From assembly GCA_963678675.1 (NCBI GenBank), contig OY783200.1, positions 7,266,501-7,330,500 on the forward strand: a stretch of 64,000 bases of DNA. Reading direction: 5' to 3'. This document shows positions 45,712 through 56,644 of the stretch, in pieces. The position numbers were made by a program, and so were the translations under genes. The DNA comes from Xiphydria camelus. Taxonomy: Eukaryota > Arthropoda > Insecta > Hymenoptera > Xiphydriidae. Each line of letters begins with the position of its first letter. Position 1 is the stretch's first letter. The notes below the pieces were generated by a model that was not told the origin of the DNA, made no database searches, and saw only the letters and a list, made by a program, of their open reading frames with translations.

Positions 45712-46295
45712 ATGATACCGCGCCGGACTGTGCAACGAAAATTAAAGCAAACCGTTCCCGTCAATCGACGCGCGAGCCAGACGCATTTCCAATTCGATCG
45801 ACGTCGCTGGCAACGCAGCCGCCTTTCCTCGCCATTCAACGCCACACACCGCGCGGACCGCTTGCCCATGCAGTTTTCACACCGCGGCGCGGTAACGGCG
45901 CGCTTTATCTGCGCTGGCCGAGCGACGTAAACAATAGGAACACAGAGCCCGGAGGCGCGATTACGTTATTATTCTTACCGCCGCGATTATGTCTTCGTTA
46001 TATGAGTCATCGTAGCGCCACGCTGCGACGTTCGTTTCGTCTACATGTCGTGTGGGCGCGTATCGCCACGACAATGACGTCATTTCTCGGACGGCCACCG
46101 CTTACATCCAGCCTGCTACGCCCGATATTCCTGGAAGGCGCACTGGAATGAAGATCGGCGCGTTTCCGGCGAGTCGCGCGCGTGCGCAGCGCCGGTTGCG
46201 GCAGCTTGTCGGCGATCGCTTTGTACCGTGCGAGAGTCTGGCGTTACGACTTTGCCTTTACGGCCCTCCTGCGCGCGCGAGAGTAAGTGCCTCTC
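45712..46295. other. CpG-rich stretch, no gene recognised
   Basis: High GC with long overlapping frames on both strands (for example 155 codons at 45684 plus) but no recognisable motif; the overlap on several frames argues that composition, not coding, keeps them open. Confidence 0.4.
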
Positions 46296-46298
46296 TAA

Positions 46299-47238
46299 CA
46301 GTCCGTTCACACGATACGGTTTTTTCCCGATTCGGTAAATTCACCGAATCGGTTTTTTACCGCGTGCTGCAGTGGCGCATACATTTAAATGGGCGCGTTC
46401 ACACGGTACGTCTTCGAAACTCATACGGCAATTTCACCGATTCGGTCGAGACTGGCGTTCGGTTTTCGGGGGTCGTGTTTACACGATACGGTTTTTTCCC
46501 GTTTCGGTAAATTCACCGAATCGGTTTTTTACCGTGTGCTGCAGTGGCACATACATTTAAATGGGCGCGTTCACACGGTACGTCTTCGAAACGCATACGG
46601 CAATTTCACCGATTCGGTCGCGACTGACATTCGGTCTTGTCACTGAAAACCGAATGGCCCGATTCGGGAAAATAATCAAATCGGTTGCTAGTGGCAATGT
46701 TTATGCATCGAAGTGTTCAGACAGGATAGTTTTCGTACTGATAGGGCTCATGCATGGCCGGGTGATGGCGCGACAATAAACAATGATTTTAACCCTTTTA
46801 GTACCGGACGACGATATATCGTCGTTCTCTGCACTTGCGAAAAGTGCCAGCGACGATATATCGTTGCGTATGCGATGGCGCCATGTTCTTCGCATTACGT
46901 AAAGCTCTATCTGAAAATAAATTTATAAAACGTTATAAACGATCTAATAACATTGCAAAGTAATGTAATAAAAATTGTTTTTGAGTATCCTTTGCATTCG
47001 CTCGAGCGGCACTGTTTCGACGCCCGGGTGATTGGTTGACACGTCCACTCGACGTGTGCGAAACACTTGCCAGAGCCGTAGCCGAGATAGGTATAGTGTC
47101 AGGGGGCTGACCGATTCGGTAGAATTTTACCGAAACGGTGAAAAACCGTATAGTCTGAACGGGCTGTTCGGTAAAATTACCGAAACGGTGAAAAACCGCA
47201 TCGTGTGAACAAAAAAACCGTATCGTGTGAACGGGCTG
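46299..47238. mobile_element. Harbinger-like MITE with TAA target-site duplication
   Basis: Ends CAGTCCGTTCACACGATACG and the complement (GTGAACGGGCTG), flanked by TAA at 46296 and 47239. Subterminal CGGTTTTTTACCG palindromes recur. A 182-bp unit is tandemly duplicated at about 46313 and 46495. A TTAACCCTTTTAGTACCGG segment followed by CGACGATATATCGTCG at 46789 looks like one end of a piggyBac-like MITE inserted inside. Confidence 0.8.
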
Positions 47239-47407
47239 TAAAGGGGTAGGTTTCCTTTTTCCTCCGTCAAAACGACGCAAAAGAGACTTTATACGAGAGC
47301 ACCGCGTTACGCGTGATGCAGACGTTAAACACGCGACACGGAGACTCGACGAGAAGGATTGAGTTGAAGATCGTAAGCAGATGCGCGGGAACTTTGCCCG
47401 CGTATAA

Positions 47408-48021
47408 TTAACCCTTCGTTACACACGTGGGTTTTTGAAACATAAAAGCTCACCTGGGGTGTACTCTACACCCCAGTTAAAAATTAACATTTTCTTAGTG
47501 AAAAATTGAAATTTTTTAATACTTTCTTTTTATTTTAAAGCTTAAGGTATTGTCTAACAATCTCAACATTTGTTAAAAATAAATTTCATAATTTTCTAAT
47601 TGAAAACAAAACTCGAAGTCTCGGCACACGAGGTCTCGGTTTTCAGACGCTCAGGTCTCCCTGCCGATTCTTATTAAAAAATTGTATAAATAATAGACTG
47701 AGGATAGTTATCATACTCTCGTTTTATTAACGAAGGACAAATGAACAAATTGGAACAAGTTTTATAGAAAAATATTAAATATTAAATTAATTAAAGATTG
47801 TTAAAAATCACTATTTAACTTTGCAGCGTTTTGTCGGAGAGACAAAACGGTTTTGTCCTGCGCTTTTGGTGCCAAATTCTTCAATGAAATGTTCCCGAAA
47901 GGTACTGAAAGTACCAACCTCGAAAAAAAAACTCTAGTCGTGGCATGCAAAAAAAGGAGGCTGGGGTGTGGAGGGGGGGGGGGGGGGGAGCCTATACCCT
48001 ACGTGAGCAACGAAGGGTTAA
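47408..48021. mobile_element. piggyBac-like MITE, copy 2
   Basis: TTAACCCTTCGTTACACACG at the left, GAGCAACGAAGGGTTAA at the right. Matches the element at 13987-14697 without its nested 117-bp insertion. Contains a G run of about 20 near 47975-47990. Confidence 0.88.
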
Positions 48022-49069
48022 GGGATAATTGGACGAGCGCTATAATTCACAGCTCGCGAGGGAAACCGCCCGAGTCGAAATTTAAATTCTAATTTGAACC
48101 TCTGGAGCCTCACTGAGGATCTCGAGGTTGAAAGTTAGTTTTCAAGAATCCGGATATCTGTGCAATGTAAAAACCTAACTTGAACTTAAACTGCGGGAAT
48201 ATTTCCACTCTTCGCAAGTTTAGGTTCAATAGTTATTTTCGATACGAGTGCGTGAAGCGCATGTTTTTAACGAGTGTGAAGTTTGCCGCACGAGCGAAGC
48301 GAGTGCGGCAATCACACTCGTTAAAAACGGCGCGAAACGCACGAATATCGAATTTGACTTTTTGTCACCAAAGTGTCAAAACCGAGGTTGGAACGTGGGC
48401 GCGGACGGGGTTCGGGGTGGTGGTACGGAGGGGGGTTGGGGGGCGGAGCCCTCCCCCCCAAAAAAAGATCATAAAACATATTTTCTAAAGAAAAGAAAGA
48501 AAAAGATCAACACATTGAAAGAGTTAGTTAGTAGAGTAAAATTATAAACTTTTATCAATATCAAAAAAAAATTAAATATGCATTTTTTGGACAACAAAAA
48601 AATCAACAAATTCATAGTTGGACACTGATGAGCAATAACGTGTCAACCAACATTGGTTCCATTGTTGAATAAAATCGTGATCCATTGTCACGAGTTTTTA
48701 TTTATTTCACACTATAAAACTACAATTCACCGTTTTGTGGTTATGTGTACCGGCTTTCTGTCTCACCGTTTTGAGGTTATGTGTACCGGCTTTCTGTCAA
48801 CTGTGCAGTCTCTCAGCGCATGCGCAGTGTTGGACATTCGGTTGGATTCACTGACTACTAACTTCACAACTATTTCTCCAGTGCAGAAAAAAGTGTTCAC
48901 GCACTGCGCAGGTAGTTTCACGCACTGCGCAGGTTGTTCACACACTGAGCAGCTTCAGTGCGTGAAACACGATTTCACAAGCGTCGAGGACGAATGAAAA
49001 ACCGAGGTTTTTGACACTGGGTGACAAAAATTAGGTTTTCATAACTCTCACCTGTTTGTGATTTTGCAA
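48022..49069. other. Noncoding stretch with hairpins
   Basis: A 66-bp near-perfect hairpin at 48263-48328 pairs GTTTTTAACGAGTGTGA with TCACACTCGTTAAAAAC around GCCGCACGAGCGAAGCGAG. A separate inverted pair (48354-48392 and 48994-49035; TTTTGTCACC...GTGTCAAAA...CCGAGGTT) may bound a ~680-bp element. A G/C-rich purine patch lies at 48395-48465. No gene. Confidence 0.5.
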
Positions 49070-49156
49070 AAAGGGAACGCACGCAGTGGACTTTACACTG
49101 CTACCTGCCGACCCGCCTGCCAACCCGCCTAGTGGTGTCGGGTTTTTTTTTCATAC

Positions 49157-49244
49157 CCTACCGAGACTCGAACCTGCGGCCTTTAGGACGAGCTGCTTCG
49201 AAACTGGGAATGCTTTCGCACTCTACCAATTGAGCCACCGACTC
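49157..49244 (-). ncRNA. tRNA-like (SINE-type) sequence in left arm
   Basis: On the minus strand there is TGGCTCAATTGGTAGAGTG, matching the pol III box A and D-arm pattern, and about 55 bp further GGTTCGAGTCTCGG, matching box B and the T-arm. Spacing is tRNA-like, but the anticodon arm is not well formed and the acceptor stem does not pair convincingly. Probably a tRNA-derived promoter and not a functional tRNA. The same block is in the right arm. Confidence 0.7.
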
Positions 49245-50755
49245 TTCAATTCGTGTCGGTCAACTCCAGTCATATATAGAAACCGAACATGACAGTGACT
49301 ACTCTCGAAGGTTCTTCTCATTAAACTTTATAAAATAATGTGATACTTTCTTTTTCAAAACAGTAGCGATTATGATAATTAATCATTCATTATTTATCGA
49401 ATAATTCGGTACAATTGTATAGCCACGATGCTCTTAGTTTATGTCACGTCACACGAACACACTACGGTGATGCCACTACGTGTGACTGCGTGCTTCTAGC
49501 ATGCAAATGCACGCTTTGCTCTCTCTATCGGGGTTATAAAAGTGAATATAAATTAAAAGCAAAGAAAGAGAGAGATAATAGTTCACCTTGATATTCTCGA
49601 TAACACACACACTGTGTACTAATACAAAGTATAAACTATTCTCTGTAATACTATCAGTAATATTCAGCTGTTAAAATTCTATAAATCTGATAATAGGTTT
49701 GTTATAATATAGCAAATTTGGGAATTTGTGAAACTGATTATTTATAAATTTTAATGACTTTTCATCAGAACGTCTGTTATGTAGAATAATGAGGCTGGAA
49801 ATAGAGTTTCAATTTTGTCTGAAGTCCAGCAGATCGAAATTAGAGTTGGAAGTATACTCAAATTCTAATTTAAACCTGTTCGTGATCATCGTGCTCAGAT
49901 GGTCACGAAATTAGAGTTAAGTACACCTATAGTGGCAAACTAATACTTCGAAGAAATGAGGGTTTCCAGGTTCAGGTTAGAGTTTAAATTTCGACTCGCG
50001 GGGACGATTCCGCTATAGACGATTTTCGAAATTAATTTTTAAATCACATAATTTCTTACTTTTTTTCATAACAGTGCAAAAAAGAAAGTCTAAATTTAAT
50101 AATAAAATTTTTTCTTTCGAAATTACTTCATATTTTTAAGTTTTGGCGCGCTTGGAAATATTACCTTCACTGTTAGAAGTGTTTTTGATTTCACAATATG
50201 ACTCTATACGGATGTGTAGAGAATTTAAAAATACATTCTTAATTTTAATAAGCAAACTTTGAATTCACTACAAAACTTTTAAAATAACAAATTCGTTTTG
50301 ATTTCCAAACACATATTAGGAAATAAAAAACTCGTACTTTTATTTAATTACTGTCTCTTTAAATAGGCAACGTTCACTCTGAATTCCTAACATCGTGTTT
50401 GTATTTCACAACAGCGTTTGAAAAAAACAATACCCATATTTGGTTTTAAAACATGTATGGGAAAAACCTAAAACGTCTCTTTGGAATTCACAATACATTG
50501 TGATGTTTCAATAGCGTCGTCGGTTCAGTTTGCGTCTACGTGTAATATAATAATGATGTTTTAAACAGTGCAAATTGTACCGAATTATTCCATAAATAAT
50601 GAATGTTAATATTATCATAATCGCTACTGTTTTGAAAAGGAAAGTATCAAATTATTTTATAAAATTTAATGAGCAGAACCTTCGAGAGCAGTCACTCATG
50701 TTCGGTTTCTATATATGACTGAAGTCGACCGACACCAATATTGAAGAGTCGGTTA

Positions 50756-52133
50756 GGGGTCTTGCGCTCAATTATTAAATGGAATGGTTTTGCTCAGAAT
50801 AGATGCGTATATGTGTAAGGTGCACGTCCCCCAAACCATTTTTCAAAATATTAATTCGTTAACGAACTGTTGAGGTTTCTAAAATCGGCTTGTCCCTTTA
50901 AATATGACGCGTAGCGCGAACGTCCTGTGATTGGTCTGACATCACAGCGCTGGAAATATCGCCACGTGCGTTTAGTTAGTACGGCTTCTCGCGGCTGGCA
51001 GCTTCCCGAACTTCTATCGTGGTTCGATCCATGCTAGTCCCTGTTTCTCATTTATACTTATTTATACTTATATAACTGAACCTTTAGTTAGAGAGTTCAA
51101 GTACAGACTGACGAAAAGTCTAAGTAGGGCGGTGGTTACGGCTTCAATGTAAAAGAGAAGGAAGGAAGGAAGGGGAGACGTCGTTCGATGTGTTTCGTTC
51201 TTATGTTAGAAGAGCTGGCTTTCGGCGATCGGAACGGTGCGAATGAGTCTCATATTACAAGACGCAATAAATTAAGCAAACCGCCGATATGGAGAGAGAT
51301 GGTAGGGGGCAAAATGATTGCACGTGTCGTCATTCTGTCTTCGCGTCTTTTATGGTCGTTTCGTTGTGTGTAGGTATGTTCTCGGTTGCGACTGGCCGAT
51401 GCATAGACGATGCATCGACGACGTGGCAGCGTACAGGCATTCGTTGGTTTAGCTCCGAGGAATCGAGATCGCTCTCCATACGCATATATATACTCGTGTT
51501 TGGCTTGTCGCCTTCGTGTGCTAGTGTTATTTATAAGTATTGTTATTGTAAAAGAATGAAGGCTGAATTTGTTAAGGGGCAGTCAGACAATCTATACCCA
51601 AAATAAACTCGATAATGGTAGCCCAGTTTTTTGCAAATAACTCACATTTCACCTCAGTTGAAATACGGGGCGTTAAAGCTGCAAGGTAAAGTGAATGATT
51701 TGCATAAAACAAGCTTTGTTTTTATTTGTGTAGAGTGAGTCCTTGGGAACATTTATGAACACTTTTTCGGGGTTCACAATACTCGTGCTCTTGCACTTTG
51801 GCACAATACACCATTTGTAAGTACTAGATGACCCTTCCATAGTGTTAAAATACAAAAACGAGTGTAGAACCAGTCGTTATTGAAGGCGATCAACGGCGCG
51901 TTACGGCGTGCAGCTGCTTGCAACCAACACTGCCGCCAGCATTTACAGCGCTGTAACGTCACACATCCCCTCCACTACTATAGCGGCGTTTTAGTGGGCG
52001 GTTCCCACGCGCTTGAATTTTAATGATTAATAACAACTACACCTAAGCTCGTATAAAGGAAATATTTTGGAAATCGGTTTACTGCGTGTTCACGATGCCG
52101 TCTGACATATTACTGAAAATTGCGCAAGACCCC
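50756..52133 (-). mobile_element. 1378-bp THAP-bearing transposon nested in the right arm
   Basis: Ends GGGGTCTTGCGCTCAATT and AAATTGCGCAAGACCCC are inverted repeats. It interrupts the tRNA-like box A of the right arm; the left arm acts as an empty site. It carries a THAP-type exon on the minus strand near its right end. Confidence 0.8.
51673..51855 (-). pseudogene. THAP domain N-terminal fragment
   Basis: Reads KWCIVPKCKSTSIVNPEKVF, then INVPKD, then unrelated residues to a stop. Cys-x4-Cys and the VPK strand of a THAP finger are visible, but the downstream Trp and Cys/His ligands are missing. Related to, but clearly different from, the THAP exons at 15.8 and 29.6 kb. Confidence 0.7.
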
Positions 52134-52195
52134 TGGTAGAGTGCGATGCAGCTCGTCCCAAAGATCGCAGGTTCGAGTCCCGGTAGGGTATGAAA
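52134..52195 (+). ncRNA. Right-arm tRNA-like sequence, truncated
   Basis: TGGTAGAGTGCGATGCAG followed by GGTTCGAGTCCCGGTAGGG: box B is intact, and box A is cut by the nested transposon ending at 52133. Confidence 0.65.
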
Positions 52196-52395
52196 AAAAA
52201 AACCGACACCACTAGGCGGGTCGGCAGGTAGCAGTGTAAAGTCCACTGCGTGCTTTCCATTTTTAGGCTGAGTTAGTAGTGTATTGTGATTTCACAACAC
52301 CATATCTTTCGATTTGCACAGTACCGAAGCGCTTCTACCGTTCCACACAAAGTATTGTGATTTTAAAATACAACGATTTTGGAATTCCCAACACA

Positions 52396-54073
52396 ATGGG
52401 GATGGCTGTGGCGAAAGTAAAACGTAATCTACCAGCTAGTCCCACTAAAACAATAGAAGTTGTACAAAAAATAGCTGCGGAATTCCAAATTGCTGCATGT
52501 GACAAAAATAACGCCCCTAAAGCTTTGCCTCGAAAACTGACAGATGAAGGAAAACAACTGATTCGTGATTTTTATAATAGGAATGACATTAGCAGACAAA
52601 TGCCTGGCATGAAAGATGTTAAAACAGTCATGTCCAATACGGGAACGAAGTTACGAATCCAGAAGAGAACAATGATTATGAACATTCGGGAAGCGTTCGA
52701 AATTTTTAAAGAAACTTATCCCGAAACCACCTGTTGGCAAGAGTGCTTTTTATAATGAGAGACCAGTTCACATTCTGCCAATCAATGATACTCCTCATAA
52801 TGTTTGCGTATGTACGACTCACTCAAATTACATTAATCTTCTTCTCTCTATTTCTAAACATGCGACAGACTTTCCGAAAGCACACAAGGAGCTTCTGAAA
52901 CAGGTATCATGTAGTGTCAACAATGAAGATTGCATGTCCAACAGTTGCGATGTATGCAAAGAATCCAACGCGTTTGTTATATTACCCTAGACTCTAATCC
53001 CAGTGTTAATTGAAAGACCTGGATCTTTCAGAATCAGAGACCAAAACAGATCGTAATTAGCAAACCTTTCAATGAAGCACTTGATGAACTACATGACAGC
53101 ACTGCTAAATTCAAGCTACATCCTTTTGTTAAAAATGCTCAATCCGTTTACTTTCAAAATGAAAAACAAAACCTAACCAGTGAGAACGCTATTATGCAAA
53201 TAGACTTTGCGGATAATTATGCGCTGATCAGTCAAGACGAAATACAATCAGCACATTGGTCTTATGGACAAGCCACGCTTTTCACGTGTTGTACATGGAC
53301 TACCGACAAACTCCATTCAGTGGTCATTGTATAAGTGATGAATTAAGCCACAGTAAATATATTGTGCATCTCTTTCTGCAGAAAATATTTGAGTACATCA
53401 AGTCGGTCGCTGATAACATTATATGTGTGTATATCTTCAGTGATAATTGCGCCGCTCAATTCAAGAATGGGTTTGCAATGGCAAGCATGAATGCATTCAA
53501 AGCAGAATATGGATTCACTCACCTCGAATGGAACTTTTTCGCTGCCTCTCATGGAAACGGTGCCGTCAATGGAATCAGTGGAAGTAGCAAAAGATTAGTT
53601 TGGATCGCCGTTAAGTCCCGGAAAGCTATCGTCAACAGTGCACTAGAATTCTATGACTTGGCACGCAGTCTCTCTGAAAACATCTTCTTTATATTCGTGG
53701 CAAAAGAAGAAGTTAAAGAAAAGATAGTCATGTTGTGGATGATAAATGGAAAGGGCTGAAAAATATACCAGGTATTCAATCAAAACATTTCTTTCAATTT
53801 GAAGACGGCCACAGCGTTTCCGTAGCGCGAACCTCATTGTCTAATTTCAAATACACATTGGTTTTGAAATCTCCGAAAACCACCGCAGAAAGTGACTGGG
53901 ACAATGACGATTTGGTACCTCTTAAAAATCATAAAATACAAAAAGAAATTCTGTGTTCTGAGGTATCTGCGCCTTCAGTATCGGATCAGAGTAAATCCAT
54001 CGTGCCACCTAAAAAGAAATTGCGCGTTTCTGATGTTTATAGTGATTCATCTCCTATTCACTTGATTTCGTAA
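52396..54073 (+). pseudogene. Degraded RNase H-fold transposase, superfamily not assigned
   Basis: Pieces in several frames follow one another. A Lys-rich region (KVKRNLPASPTKT, LPRKLTDEGKQLIRDFYNRN) comes first. Then a Cys/His-rich part (DTPHNVCVCTTHSNYINLL, CMSNSCDVC; about 52780-52975), a possible first catalytic Asp in QIDFADNYALIS (about 53200), IFSDNCAAQFKNGF (about 53450) as a second, and WNFFAASHGNGAVNGISGSS (about 53530). The tail is WKGLKNIPGIQ and a basic end. I have seen this motif order in uncharacterised arthropod and cnidarian transposon proteins. At least five frame breaks or stops. Confidence 0.65.
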
Positions 54074-54104
54074 GACAAACCGCAGACATCCCTCAGTACT
54101 ATTA

Positions 54105-55481
54105 GTCCAGGACATTTAGTAATCATCTTCTAAAAATCGAGCTCACCGAAATTTTTTTATTTTAAACTGCTTATTATGATGTACCAATATATGCCTGAAA
54201 GTTACGCCACCGACGCACTGGAGCTTCGTGACATATAAGAGGTCATAGGTCGCGGATTTTGTTATCTCGCTTCCTATCGCTCCAACGTGAAAAATGCCTA
54301 TTACAAAAGTTGAAAAGATCTCAATTTTTAATACCTAAAAAAAATATTTGACGTAAATACGCCTAACCGTTTTCGAGATATGTAGCTGAATATGTGGAAA
54401 AATTCAAAAATAGCTAAATTCGGGTATGCAACATGTATCGCCGCATTCTTCTCTCTTCCTACTACTCAAACGGCAATTATACCTATATAATTATATTTTT
54501 ATGAATAAACGCCCTTCTAAAAAGTCCAGTTTGGTTTTCGTACACCTACCTGTTCTCGAGATATGAGACACGAAAGATAAATTTTGGTCAAAAAATACTA
54601 CATCTGTTTTAACGCTATTATCTCGTTCTCTATGACTCACATAAAAATGAAACAAGTTATTCCTGTTAGACCATGAAATTATCTAACTAAATGGCCCCAT
54701 ACACTCTCCAGATACACCTTACCTTTACAGATACAGATACGATGCTGCGAAGTTTGTGGAAGCATTCATTTCCACATCACCTTTGAGGTAGAATGCGCGG
54801 CGCGTTTTTTTATATGGTTTCCCTAGTAGGTTTTTCCCCTTTTTCCGTCTTACTCATGCTGTTAGATCATGAAATTATCTAACTAAATGGCCCCATACAC
54901 TTTTCAGATACACCTTACCGTTTTCGAGATACGATGCTGCGAAGTTTGTGGAAGCATTCATTTCCACATCACCTTTGAGGTAGAATGCGCGGCGCATTTT
55001 TTTTATATGGTTTCCCTAGTAGGTTTTTTCCCTTTTCCCGTCTTACTCGGCCTATAACTCGGTTGACACTGAATATAGTCAAATAAAAACCCGAAATTTT
55101 TCTTGAAACAATTGAGTAACGGTCGGCGAGACCGTTCCGGGAAATAGGAACCTGAGAATTTGGCTATTTTTGCATTTTTCCACATATTCAGCTACATATC
55201 TCGAGAACGGTTAGGCGTATTTACGTCAAATATTTTTTTTTAGGTATTACAAATTGAGATCTTCAACTTTTGTAATAGGTATTTTTCACGTTGGAGCGAT
55301 AGGAAGCAAGATAACAAAATCCGCGACCTTTGACCTCTTATATGTCACGAAGCTCCAGTGCGTCGGTGGCGTAACTTTCAGGTATATATTGGTACATCAT
55401 AATAAGCAGTTTAAAATAGAAAAATTTCGGTGAGCTCGATTTTTAGAAGATTGCATGATTTTCAAGCTAAATGTCCTGGAC
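54105..55481. mobile_element. 1.38-kb foldback element with TA duplication
   Basis: Inverted ends GTCCAGGACATTTAG and CTAAATGTCCTGGAC, bordered by TA (54103 and 55482). Arms extend about 300 bp (CACCGACGCACTGGAGCTTC and its complement). The centre has a ~184-bp direct duplication (54690 and 54874; GATGCTGCGAAGTTTGTGG). No transposase. Confidence 0.85.
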
Positions 55482-55483
55482 TA

Positions 55484-56641
55484 TATCTCAATGACCCTAA
55501 TTTAAAATTATCGCCTCATTAGATCGAATTAACGCTCGATTCGTTCAGCGATGACGTAAAATTTCAGCGATTATACCCTGATAATACGAAAAAAAAGAAG
55601 ACCAGTGACTTGCCTGCACTGAAAACCCTCCCCTACCCATTTCGTTTTTCAAATTAACGCGGACGTAGAATGGCAATTATCCCCCATCCCCCGAACTCTT
55701 CTAATGACCCCGCGGTTCGGAAGTTTCGCGTTATAAAATCGACGAGCGGAGAACCGCGAGACACGAACACGAGGGGCGGGAGAGACGCGGGTTTCGGGTG
55801 CGCTCGGTCGTGCTCGCGAGGGTGGCTTTCCGGATACGAGGGGACAGATGGAAGAGCGAAGTGGGGGCGTAGCGAAGCGGCGGACCGAGCAGTTTGTCGT
55901 AAGGGTTGGCGGGCGGGCGGTTGCCGTGGGGGGTGGCTGCTCCAATATTAACTCTCGAGGACTGGCGAGGGGCTCGTCGGAAGGGAGGACGATGGGAGGG
56001 TGGCGTTACGCTTTCCACGAGCGAGTTCGATGGCGCCCGCTCGCCGTATGACCTCACTTTTCTCTTTTCTTTTCCTCTCCCTCTCTTGATGTATAGCTGA
56101 GAAACGAATCCTCGCTCGCTGTTATTTTTTTGTAGACAGTCGCGGGCGTGCGGAGCGAAGAGAATAGTCTAAGAGCTAGCGACGTTTTTGTGGTAGTGAT
56201 TTTATAAAGAAAGAATCTATTATAAATCGTGAGGCAAACTTATTTTCTTCTCATATCGCTGCGTCTGACACCCTGCATCCCTTGCGCCAGGGCGTGATGA
56301 GTATTTTTAGGGGGGTCGGAAATTCATATTTTGAAGTGATTTTATAAAACAAAAAACATATTGAAACTCATTGTCATTACCTCAATATATCTACTGAAAC
56401 GGAAATTACCAAATCATTTTATTATGTTTGGTGTCAAATTGTTTTTTGAAGTCATAGTATAATGTCTGCCTTTTTTTACATAAATAGATTATTTAATTCT
56501 AAGCCTTATTGAATTATGGGGTTTAGAAATAATTTGAGACACGATTTCTAATACCACTCCGCTACTTTATTAACACTTTCGACTCTACTGCAGTCAGAAG
56601 GTACGTGTACTCGGCTCGGAGATCTATACAAGACTGTGCTC
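55484..56641. other. CpG-rich block then AT-rich DNA, no gene recognised
   Basis: 55660-56060 is CpG-rich with overlapping frames on both strands and no motif. 56165-56186 (AGTCTAAGAGCTAGCGACG) is nearly repeated inverted at 57637-57660 inside the next element. Confidence 0.4.
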
Positions 56642-56644
56642 TTA

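Larger units (their letters stand above)
49070..52262. mobile_element. Inverted-repeat element with tRNA-like arms
   Basis: The left arm (about 49070-49420) and right arm (50570-50755 plus 52134-52262) are reverse complements; the right arm is split by a 1378-bp transposon. The ends read GCACGCAGTGGACTTTACAC and its complement. Arms include CCGACACC, GGGTATGA, a tRNA-like block and the GTCGGTTTCTATATATGAC-type block. The unique centre (49420-50570) is AT-rich with no frame. Removing the nested insertion gives about 1.8 kb. Confidence 0.8.

Noticed and set aside
45684..46510. 155- and 152-codon plus-strand frames
   Set aside because: They lie in CpG-rich DNA and run into a Harbinger-like MITE; the second is built partly from its terminal repeat.
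49157..49244. Genuine tRNA gene
   Set aside because: Acceptor and anticodon stems do not pair convincingly, and the block is duplicated inverted within a repeat.
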